Origin: Agarophyton chilense
Taxonomy: Eukaryota > Rhodophyta > Florideophyceae > Gracilariales > Gracilariaceae
NCBI GenBank assembly: GCA_030374765.1
Contig: JARGXX010000115.1
Location: 310,001-374,000 of the forward strand
Length of the DNA: 64,000 nt
Direction: 5' to 3'
Shown piece by piece: positions 34,981-43,570 of the stretch. Each line of letters starts with the position of its first letter. Position 1 is the first letter of the stretch. The notes beneath the pieces are model-generated. The model was not told the DNA's origin and made no database searches. It saw only the letters and a program-made list of their open reading frames with translations. The position numbers were made by a program, and so were the translations under genes.

Positions 34981-35521
34981 GATCTGCACTGCGATCGCGC
35001 AGCAAACTGCAGTCTCTCCCTCAGAGCACGCAGTGGACTCGAAAGAAATTAAGGATGGAACCTCACGTATCAGAAGTCGTGAAGGCTCTACAGGCAGTTC
35101 TGATGACTGAACAGAATCGCCATTTGGCGTAGACTCAGAAGGAACCGAAGCTGAGATCAGCAAGCCAATTCCCCAAAACGGATTGAAGAGCATAACTCTC
35201 CCTGAGGAGCGCAGCAGGTCTCAAGAAAAGAAGAAGTCTATAAGGGACATTGCAGTTGTGGAGACGGCGCATGGAGACAGTATTACTGTATCGGCTGACC
35301 CATTTTCGGCGGATACGATGCATTTGGGAAGACCCCCCGAACATCCGGACACCTTAAATCCGAAAGAAAAGAACACCAACGGGGCAAGCCAAAAGCGTAC
35401 AGTGGCAACTGAAACCGCGTTTTCGCCGCAAGGTTCGGAAAAACCGAGAAGGAAGTTGGAAGCACCGGCCAGACCGGAAATACAAAGGGAATCCCAACGA
35501 CTGGCTTTGAGAACCCCGTAG

Positions 35522-35866
35522 GTGGATGAGATGACAGAACGTGAAGACCCGATTCCGAACGCTACAGCGAACGCTACGGAACCTGTGGATAGGAGTGTCA
35601 CCCCGACTGAGAATTCCGCAACCGAGGAGATGGAATACATCATCAAACCCATTCTAGATCATGGATGGCAAGGCAAGGACAACATTCTACTGTGTAAAGT
35701 GCGTTGGTACGAATATCAACCCGACGATGATACATGGGAGCCCATACGCAATCTGCCACAATCACACGTGCTCGCGTACTGCCGACGTGTTAAACTGGAT
35801 GTCTCAGACACTAGTCATGACGCTCTCGTCGGTTTGGTTGTGTCAGGAGAGCCTGATCGAATCTGA
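35522..35866 (+). pseudogene. Gypsy2 integrase C-terminal chromodomain
   Basis: The block MEYIIKPILDHGWQGKDN then LCKVRWYEYQPDDDTWEP and LPQSHVLAYCRRVKL (about 35630-35790) has the chromodomain pattern of aromatic residues around a W-x-P end. In chromoviruses this domain is thought to guide integration toward marked chromatin. It lies downstream of the integrase core in a separate frame because of intervening shifts. Confidence 0.82.
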
Positions 35867-36065
35867 CCCCTACAGAAGTATGGAGTAACTCCAGGAGGAG
35901 GAAGAAATAAGTGGAGGTCCACAAGAAGTGAGAATTGAAGCAAGAAGAGGAGAGACCTCGCAGAAAGAAGAAGAAGCAAAGAAGTTGCAGATGCTCAAAG
36001 CGTTTTATTTTGTTATCTCAAGAATACCGCTAGTCTGTTTGTTACAGTGCCCTCAGGCAAGAAGG

Positions 36066-37068
36066 TTAGGGATTCGGGTTATTCGAGTTGATACCCATCG
36101 AGAAGTGCAAGAGATTCAGCATCTGCTGTCGACTTTCTTGAACAAGGTGGGGAGGAATCCCAGCGTCTTCCAGGAACTGCCTCAGATTACCAAGCTCGGC
36201 ATCTTGGTAAGCCACTGCGCGTCGAAAAGGCTCAGGCACAGCGCTCTGCATCGCTTCAGGGATCACTGGCTCTATGCCGTCGTTCTCACCCAAAGCGGGA
36301 TCATCGAGGATGACCTCTTCTGACTCGTCGTCGTAATCGATTTCGTGCATCTCATCAACGAGTACGTCTGCTATTTTAGCAGTTGGCTCGTGTATGTATC
36401 CAGTCGGCTGGGTTGGAGGCATTGCTCGCAGAGTTTCCCGCAGAACTTTGGCGTGATCGCTGTCGATATGCTGGTTAGTCCAGGGGTCGTACCAGACGAA
36501 GTCAACTCCGGAACCGGTTCTTCCGGGTGAATACTCACGAAGAGGACGTTCTCTAGCCTGCTGTTCAGAAGGAACAAGGGTCCGGTCAATCTGGTCAATG
36601 AAATTCATCAGGCGCAGAAATTCTTCGTGATTGGCACTTAAGCCCAGGACGAGGGACAGATCGAGTTCTCTCACAAGTTGTCGAGCAATCGGGCTCATAT
36701 ACCACAAGCAATATGTGTCGTACACATCCCATAGAATGAGCACAGCCACATCAGAGCTTCGTCGCGGACCGCCGCAGGGAGAAAAACTAAGGTGCTCGCG
36801 CGTATAATGCAGAGTGCTGCAGGGGGTTTCGGCCGACGACCTCCGCGTAATGCGGGAACCTCTGTACGAAGGAGGACGCAGGTTGCAGAACAGCTGCTGT
36901 GGAGGAAAGGTATGCAGGACCAGGACTGGAAGCCGATTGCGACAAAGGTGCGGTTCGGGAGATTGAAGCGGAACCTCTAGGGGTTGCAGAATTCTGCTGC
37001 ATCGGAGGGTTGTAGAGATCGTCATAAAACGAATGTGGACTGACCACGTAAGGCGGAAAGTTGCTCAT
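36066..37068 (-). CDS. Antisense ORF of Gypsy2 (function unknown)
   Basis: On the strand opposite to gag-pol, between the chromodomain and the polypurine tract, lies a protein-coding-looking frame. It starts MSNFPPYVVSPHSFYDDLY at 37068. One frame change near 36790 joins it to an open stretch running to 36066, in total about 333 codons. It has a Ser/Ala/Pro-rich N-terminal part and a central region with RQLVRELDLSL, EEFLRLMNFIDQIDR and VDFVWYDPW. The tail is acidic (DEMHEIDYDDESEEVILDD) and ends GIPPHLVQESRQQMLNLL. I do not recognise it. It is far more open than the sense pol of this decayed element. A shorter relative (57396-57782, minus) lies at the same place in Gypsy3. Antisense ORFs near the 3' LTR are known from some plant Ty3/gypsy elements; any relation is unproven. 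Confidence 0.6.
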
Positions 37069-37234
37069 CGCGAGATGTCAGATACACGAAACGCTTGAAC
37101 GATGGAATAGCGAGATGATCGCAAGGTGGATTGGGAAAACACAAGGATGTGATAAGAAAAGAAGAATCGGAATGTCCGAGAAGCGCGCTGCGATTTCTTT
37201 TAAAGACAATGCGTCTCGGTGGCTCCGCTCTTAA

Positions 37235-37245
37235 CGGGGGGGATA
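37235..37245 (+). promoter_or_regulatory. Gypsy2 polypurine tract
   Basis: CGGGGGGGATA lies directly before the 3' LTR, the usual site for priming plus-strand DNA synthesis. Confidence 0.75.
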
Positions 37246-37735
37246 TGTAGCATTCGGGATGCACCTGAGTTTGACCGTTCGGAATACTACGAAGTCGCGA
37301 TACGGCATTCATAAGCTATTGCTTGGGCTATACTCGACTACAGAAAGTTTTGAGAAGAATTACTTCATGGAAAGATTGGGACAGGAGAAATTTAATTAGG
37401 GAAGTACTGTATTTAGTGTACACTATAAGGTGCCATCACCAAATATATTATTTGGTATTATTTAGACAATTATGTAGTGGCACACCACGTGCATACATTA
37501 CTGTACAGTATTTGCTTTGCCTCTTGGCACATTAAAAGGCACAAGGACCAGGTGAGGACGGCAAAGGCCAACCAAGAACGAACCAACCTAACTACCATCT
37601 TGGTGACTCCTGGAAATCCTAAAGTGGTTCACCACAAAGAGGCACCTATAATTTCAGTTCTTAACCATTCTGAGCTATAGCTCTTGTTCCGAGGATACCC
37701 GCTAGTGTTGCGCGTTTACCGCCCTCTTTCTACAG

Positions 37736-37778
<43 letters not shown>

Positions 37779-38047
37779 TCTTTGTTGTTCTCTCTACTGA
37801 TACCTGGTTATTTGTGTTATCACGAGGATTGTCGATTCGATCTCGTGTGCATTACGTACCGCCGTATCTGGACATCGGCCTCGTGAATACAAGTATTATC
37901 CCCATTGTTCAGACACACCCTGCTGCTTTCCGCACACTCTCTTCTTTTCCAAGAACCGTCAATCGCAAGGCGACACCCGCTCTTCGCCGTTGTTTCTGTG
38001 GATACCCACTACACCGAGACCTCTACAGTTTTTAGTAGAATACCACA
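37246..38047 (+). repeat. Gypsy2 3' LTR
   Basis: 802 bp, TGTAGCATTCGGGATGCACC ... ATACCACA, followed by the TAACG duplication. It contains an uninterrupted CCAAC site (the Copia3 target in the other LTR) and a GT run at 37741-37774. Confidence 0.93.
37741..37774 (+). repeat. (TG)n microsatellite inside the Gypsy2 LTR
   Basis: About 17 TG units; the corresponding run in the 5' LTR (27539-27566) is shorter. It is part of the LTR and not an independent locus. Confidence 0.9.
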
Positions 38048-38052
38048 TAACG

Positions 38053-38162
38053 CGTATGCAAACTACTGCGAGGCGTATTATGACAGCGGTTCAAAGGAGC
38101 TGCCTCTGTTCGCGGCGTGGGAAAAGTACGTATCACATGCGAAGATAATTGTGAAGCAGTGA
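38053..38162 (+). pseudogene. Tyrosine recombinase, last part with presumed catalytic Tyr
   Basis: Joining the frame at 21963 to 38053 (one copy of the TAACG duplication removed) keeps phase and gives NAYANYCEAYYD, which fits the box III tyrosine region. The frame then runs to TGA at 38160-38162. This shows the two halves were one gene before Gypsy2 inserted. Confidence 0.68.
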
Positions 38163-38691
38163 AACATAGTTGAAAATGATATTTCCTTTAGGAAGTGGTT
38201 GAAAGAAATGGACCTGGTGAAAAAAGAAGTGCAAGTTCGGAGAAGCATATTAGGCTTTGCAAACCATGAGTTGGGCGCCCTACTGAATTCCACAGCCGTC
38301 GGTGCAATGCCCCGCTTTTGGTTGGCATGATGCTCCATTTCCCGCTCCTGTCTTGGCTTTGGCTCCGTTTATGGCGGAACTGGCGTGGGGTAGACCGCAG
38401 GTGACGCGGTTTTTGCGAGGGTGCCCGCAGTGGAGCCAGAAGCCAAAGTATTTGGGTTGTACGCATTAGCTGGTATACTGGTAGCCCCAGCCGATGGCAC
38501 TGCTTTGGCTCCAGAGGGTAATGGGTGCTGCTGAGCGCTTTAGCGTTTGTAGGGTTGGGGTTGGTGGGGGCTTGTTATAGAGCACCTGTGCTGCCGTTGG
38601 CAGTAAAAACACCCAGTAAAGGCTGGGCGCTCGGCTGAGAGGCACCACTGATGTGTTGCGCAGGAAGTCTTTCAAGCACCACGTTTCACAG
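38163..38691. other. No recognisable gene
   Basis: Only short overlapping frames on both strands; no motif assigned. It separates the recombinase remnant from the HPC2-like remnant. Confidence 0.5.
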
Positions 38692-39000
38692 TCAATTGCG
38701 ATCTACCACTGAATGATTGTTAGCAGCGTCGTCTGCACCCACCCAGAAGCCGCCGAAGAAGACAAATTCGGACTGCAGCTTGTCATTTTCGTCGAGTTGT
38801 TCGACATCACCATCATCGATAAAGCCATCTTCGTAGTCGTATTCGTCAGCGACAGCGCACGTGCAGGCGCCGGCCGTGAGGCCAGCGACGAAGGCTGGTC
38901 GCCGTCGTTTTCGCCGACATATGGCATGGCAGAGGGTGGCAATCCCAGCCGCAGAGCCTCAAGGATGTTACTGGTTTTTTCGAAGGAGATAGAGACAAAT
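38692..39000 (-). pseudogene. HPC2/ubinuclein-like (HRD) domain remnant
   Basis: Minus-strand frame ending at 38692 reads ADEYDYEDGFIDDGDVEQL and FVFFGGFWV. This matches the pattern of the HPC2-related/ubinuclein (HUN) domain: acidic, Y-D-x-x-D-x-FIDD, then GGF-x-V. That domain binds HIRA in the histone H3.3 chaperone complex. Upstream the plausible coding continues in another frame (ILEALRLGLPPSAMPYVGEN), so a frameshift lies near 38860. The frame ends soon after the domain, whereas family members are longer, so this is a fragment. The assignment rests on a short motif. Confidence 0.45.
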
Positions 39001-40917
39001 TCGCACGTTAATTTTCATGCAGTTCTGCGTTCTTGTGGCGGTTGCGGCGAATAGGAAGTGTGCACTTGCGATTCGGCGGCGTTTAGGTTGGCATAGCGCG
39101 ACGCCGTAGCCATACAGAGCATAAAACGTCACCAAAAGAGAACGCGTACATATCTAACCTTTTCCTGTATTGAGATTCAATTCTTGCCATGATCATAAAG
39201 AGTGACAAAATCCTCACGTAATTTCATATTCCATCTGCATCGATAGTTTCTTTTACAAAGATACCCTTCTGTCTACAAGAAATTGTGTTCGCTGACGAAT
39301 ATTTTTACTGAAGGGGTTCTGATATCACTACCACTAGATTACCTCATGCGAAGAGTTGTATCTAAAGGTGAAACGTTAGCTTTCAGGCCTCTGAGACGCT
39401 TGCGTCTTAAACTGCAAGAGTTTATGCTTTGACAGTTTCTTCAGCAAGATCAATAGTTGCTGGGGGACATGTACATTCTCTTGAAGCATTTTTCTCGTTT
39501 TCATGAATTGATCGCCGGTTTTTGTGCTTTCTACGCCGGAGCAAATGAATTGAGAGGTGTCAAAAGCGAATGGGCTCCCGCATGATACCAAAAAAGGATT
39601 TATCCGAAAGAAAGGTGTTGGAAGAACTTTTAGTGATGTAAAATTTGCATCTTGGTATCGTAAGAAACATAAGTTTTGTCTTCGTTACGGGTTTTGCCAC
39701 AAAATGTACCTAATTTTGACCAATGGAAAGCTTGCAAACGTTTGCCTTGGAAACAACAGCTCAAAGAGCAAAGAGGAAAATTTGCTCTATTGGCACCCTG
39801 AAATTCTGCCAGTGCTATGTTATTCGACATTTTTGTTGACCTGTGCGGCCGACCAGGCACGTGCATTGAGACAAATGTGATCATTTGGTAATTTACCCAT
39901 GCCGGATGGGAATGCAATCAACAACACAAGGGACTCAATAGCGTTACATGAATGACGGCTTCGCAAGAAAAATAGGCGTTGTCGCTGTAGAGCGCGGACT
40001 ATTTCAACAATTGAACGCTACATTTTAGCGCACTGGAAGTCTTGATCTAACTCTCCATAAATATAATACAAATTTGAAAATGACGGAAGTGATGTAATAA
40101 TTGAAATAATTTGAGAATGGAAAATGACACGTGTTGACTACTTTTTTTTGAAAACCTGTTGGCTACGGAAATCTAGATTTACAGAATTGGAGCAAAAGTT
40201 CGTCTTCGTCTATTTTTGTAAAGTCACAGAAAAGGTAAACGTTTTCACTTTTTTCTACAAAAGCAAAACTTTTCAAAACTTCTCCTTCTGGCCCTGTATT
40301 CTTGAATGAGCGGTCACTCTCACACCTCCGTGTCTTTCGCCTCTGTGCTCCTTTGATGTGACAGAGCAACCTGCTGTACCCAGATCAACATGCATCGTCG
40401 AAAGGACGTATACCTGCACGTGTGGCGCGACAAGGCTTACAACCGTCTGTTGTTTGAAACGCCAGGCACGTCAACTGTTTGTCGCATGGACCGTCGACCA
40501 CCCACAGCCCTTGCAAAATCAAATCTCCCCGAGATTCTGTGACCCTAGAGGAGTTTTTGCCACGAAGAGCGATTTCTTTCGAAACATGGGCTGCTTCTTT
40601 TGAAAGAGCTGCAGTTTATGGTGGCTATTTTGTGCATGAGCAGCAAAATCGACGAAGATACACGTAGCACGCATGTGCCCACAAGATTGCGAATCTTCGA
40701 TCCACACCTGCTTAGGTTCATTCATACAACGCGTTCATCATCGTCCCGTTCTGTACGGAAGCCATCTCACAATTTTCTTACACCTCATGTCCGGGGAGAA
40801 AATTTTTTACTAGCCAAAGGCATACACCTAGCGTGTTCAATTTGCCCATCATGCATCATGCCAGCGTCCTCAAGCTTAAAAAATATTTCTTGTAGTCGGT
40901 GTTCTTTAACTCAATTC
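39001..40917. other. No recognisable gene; region upstream of the GMC pair
   Basis: AT-rich sequence with short ORFs on both strands (for example 39557-39880) lacking recognisable domains. No LTR pair or transposase seen. Confidence 0.5.
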
Positions 40918-40925
40918 TATATAAC
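40918..40925 (+). promoter_or_regulatory. TATA-like box of first GMC gene
   Basis: TATATAAC lies about 85 bases before the ATG at 41003, a plausible core promoter position for a short 5' leader. Inferred from sequence only. Confidence 0.4.
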
Positions 40926-41002
40926 AGGCGATTGCAATGTAAAGTAATACTTCTCTGGTTGAGTTCTAGACGCCGCCAGTTTTGTTTCACTTCTTGTTCA
41001 CC

Positions 41003-42604
41003 ATGTCTCGGTCCAGCTTTTTCCAAACCGTATTTGTCCTCAATGTCTTTCTTGCCGCTCATGCTATCGCGGACATCTACACAGACTTTCTAATTGTCGG
41101 TGGTGGTACTTCGGGCTGCGTACTTGCAGCACGTCTCTGCACTGCGTTTCCAAATCTACACGTCACTCTGCTAGAACGTGGACTCCCTCGATCCGCCCAG
41201 TCCGAATTCCTCGTCGATGCTCCTCGAAATCTCTATCAAACCTGGTCAGATCGTTCGATCACCGAATTTTTCGAATCTCTTCCAGATGAAGGAATAGGCG
41301 GAAGGGTAACTCCCACACTCACAGGCAACACCTTGGGCGGATCATCTTCTATCAATGGCATGCAATGGACGGTCCCAACCACAAGTTCGATACAGCAATG
41401 GGCAATTTCAGGTCTCGACTCAGCTACGGCAGCATTCTACTTCCGACGTGCATACGAAACCGTGGGATTTGCGCCCCCACAATCACCTCTTCAGTACGCA
41501 GATGATTACGTTAGTGCCGCTCTCAATGTGGGATTTCAGCCATCTAGTGATCCTATTTCGCAGCCGCCGACGTCAGTCTGGCAAAACCGTCTAGCAATCA
41601 CACAAAATTTCCGCCGGAACGATGCCTGTACGGCGTATGTAGAATCGGTGAAGAACGGAAAATGTTCACAAAATCTGAGCATCGTTCAGGGTGAGACTGC
41701 GTCGAACATCATCATGGAGGACGTATCGGGCGGTGGAAAACGAGCCATAGCGGTCGATACGATTTCGACTGCTGATCGTATCTCAAAGAATCGTTTTCGG
41801 GCGAGAAAGGAAATCATATCGTCTGCTGGACCTTATGGATCGCCTACACTATTGCAGCGGTCGGGGATAGGAAGCGCTTCTACTTTAAGCTCCGCTGGAA
41901 TTGTTCAACTAGTTAGCTTGCCTGTTGGTGAACGCTCTCTGACTCGGGCAAGTGTGGGTGTGTCTTCTACATACACTGGAGTGCCTGACGAACCTGCAAA
42001 TAATGCCCAGGCAGTGGCAAGCGCTGAGGAACGTTCAAAATGGGAGGCGGGACGTGGTGGACTATTGGGAACACCAGTAACGGCCGCAAATGGACGCGTG
42101 GGAGATGATGGCTATTTCACAGCTACGTTGGTTCCGTTCTTCCCCGGAAATCCAGAACTGAGAACAGGGTGTTATCACAACACAAAACAGACTGGCTTCG
42201 TTCGAATTCGTGATTCCAATGCTTTTAGCACGCCGTTGTTGAAAAACAACCTACTCCGCGATCCAGACGATGTCGGTCGATTGGTACGATGTCTCCGAAA
42301 AGTGGCTCAGATCCATCAAAGCTTTCCTCCAATATTTGGAATGAGACTTGTGGCCCCTGAAAACGGTACTATAGACGAGCAGTACGTTAGACAGAATGCA
42401 AACACGGGGGCTCACATTGTCGGTGGGTGCGCTGTGGGAGACGTTTTGACGGATGAGTTGAAGGTGAAAGGAGTGGAAGGATTGAGGGTCATTGACGCAT
42501 CGGCAATACCGCAAATGCCTGTTTCAGCCGGCCCTGCCGCCTCCGTGTACATGTTGGCAGAATTCATGTCTGACAAGATTGTCTCCGACCATAGTGGCTT
42601 CTGA
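41003..42604 (+). CDS. Secreted GMC-oxidoreductase-like flavoprotein, copy 1
   Basis: An intact 533-codon ORF. ATG 41003 (ACCATGTC) was chosen because it gives a hydrophobic signal peptide (FFQTVFVLNVFLAAHAIA) like that of copy 2. The FAD dinucleotide fold DFLIVGGGTSGCVLAARL is followed by the Glu strand VTLLERG. The GMC signatures are NTLGGSSSINGMQW and SSAGPYGSPTLLQRSGIG. The C-terminal catalytic region reads GAHIVGGCAVG, keeping the first His. In VSAGPAASVYMLAE a Gly occupies the place where the second catalytic residue (Asn or His) normally sits. GMC enzymes oxidise alcohols or act as hydroxynitrile lyases; the substrate cannot be told. It probably acts outside the cell or in the secretory route. 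No stops, frameshifts or introns. AATAAA occurs at 42771. It is in direct tandem with a close paralogue. Confidence 0.9.
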   Translation: MSRSSFFQTVFVLNVFLAAHAIADIYTDFLIVGGGTSGCVLAARLCTAFPNLHVTLLERGLPRSAQSEFLVDAPRNLYQTWSDRSITEFFESLPDEGIGGRVTPTLTGNTLGGSSSINGMQWTVPTTSSIQQWAISGLDSATAAFYFRRAYETVGFAPPQSPLQYADDYVSAALNVGFQPSSDPISQPPTSVWQNRLAITQNFRRNDACTAYVESVKNGKCSQNLSIVQGETASNIIMEDVSGGGKRAIAVDTISTADRISKNRFRARKEIISSAGPYGSPTLLQRSGIGSASTLSSAGIVQLVSLPVGERSLTRASVGVSSTYTGVPDEPANNAQAVASAEERSKWEAGRGGLLGTPVTAANGRVGDDGYFTATLVPFFPGNPELRTGCYHNTKQTGFVRIRDSNAFSTPLLKNNLLRDPDDVGRLVRCLRKVAQIHQSFPPIFGMRLVAPENGTIDEQYVRQNANTGAHIVGGCAVGDVLTDELKVKGVEGLRVIDASAIPQMPVSAGPAASVYMLAEFMSDKIVSDHSGF

Positions 42605-42770
42605 CTTGTGAAAGACAGGCGTTCGGCCACACCTGTTACGCGATTTTAATGAATCTGTTCGGAGTTCTCGTGTAGCCTCCAGCCATAGATTACACTACTA
42701 CGCAGTTACTGACAAACACTGTATATGTCAGCAACAAGGCCATGACAGCCAGCACTATTGCATTACGTAC

Positions 42771-42776
42771 AATAAA
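42771..42776 (+). terminator. Possible polyadenylation signal of copy 1
   Basis: AATAAA 167 bases after the stop codon. The hexamer alone is weak evidence. Confidence 0.35.
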
Positions 42777-43510
42777 TGCGAATTACATAATGAAGAATTA
42801 CGTATATGATTATAAATGCTTATATGTTATGGTTTTTACTATTTTCTCTTTTTTCGCTCAAATGAATGGAATATGAGTTGAAATCGTGGTTTTGCACATT
42901 CATGCATTAATTGCGTGCGAGATCTACTGGTACAGCGTCTGACGTCCATTAATGGCAGCGAAACAGTCATATGTGAGCCTTGAATGCGTGTTTTGAGAGA
43001 TTAAAGATACCGATTGCATTTCCTGCTCAAGATGTCTCCTGATATCCAGTATATTCTACCATACCGTAGAGCTTGATAGAGAAATCACAGGTCTGTTAAG
43101 GTCAGCAATGTAATGTAGGAAAAGTGGATCTGTAGTGGAGATTGCTGTGATATTGAAATTGCTAAAAATACATATGAAGACCAAGAATAAACCGACGTTT
43201 TCAAACAGGAAATGAAAACACCGTCATCAGTTTGTCGTCGATGATAGCAAAGCACAGCTTAGTTCCATGCTCACTGGAATACTCCAGTTTCATCGTTGTT
43301 GAATCGAGAGAAATTCAAGAAAATTGCCTACGATGCAAACACACCTGTTAGAATTCGTTTAGTCAGACCAAAGACTTGCGCATGCCTGGCACGCGCGCTG
43401 AAAGGGAATACTACCAGAGGGTGACCGCCGCGCAAAAAGCGTCCAGCAGAGCTCTGTGTTTCTTGCGAGAGATTCAATCTCGTTTGCCCCTCTACCATCA
43501 TAGCCTCCCT
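42777..43510. other. Intergenic region between the GMC paralogues
   Basis: No ORF or motif of note; AT-rich. It should contain the promoter of copy 2. Confidence 0.6.
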
Positions 43511-43520
43511 TATACTTAAA
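43511..43520 (+). promoter_or_regulatory. TATA-like box of second GMC gene
   Basis: TATACTTAAA lies about 60 bases before ATG 43571. Confidence 0.4.
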
Positions 43521-43570
43521 ACCGCTGCTTCCTCAGCATCATTTGCATACTCAATTGCATCAAATCAAAA

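Larger units (their letters stand above)
21964..38047 (+). mobile_element. Gypsy2: 16-kb composite Ty3/gypsy element with nested insertions
   Basis: Its 3' LTR is 37246-38047. Its 5' LTR is 21964-22277 plus 27372-27839, split by Copia3. The target duplication TAACG is at 21959-21963 and 38048-38052. Internal order is PBS, gag, protease, RT, RNase H (interrupted by a solo LTR), integrase, chromodomain, antisense ORF, purine tract. Removing the two nested insertions leaves an element of about 10.5 kb. Many frameshifts show that it is an old, dead copy. Confidence 0.92.

Noticed and set aside
38713-39054. 113-codon plus-strand ORF opposite the HPC2-like remnant
   Set aside because: The minus strand carries the recognisable motif; the plus frame looks like its shadow.
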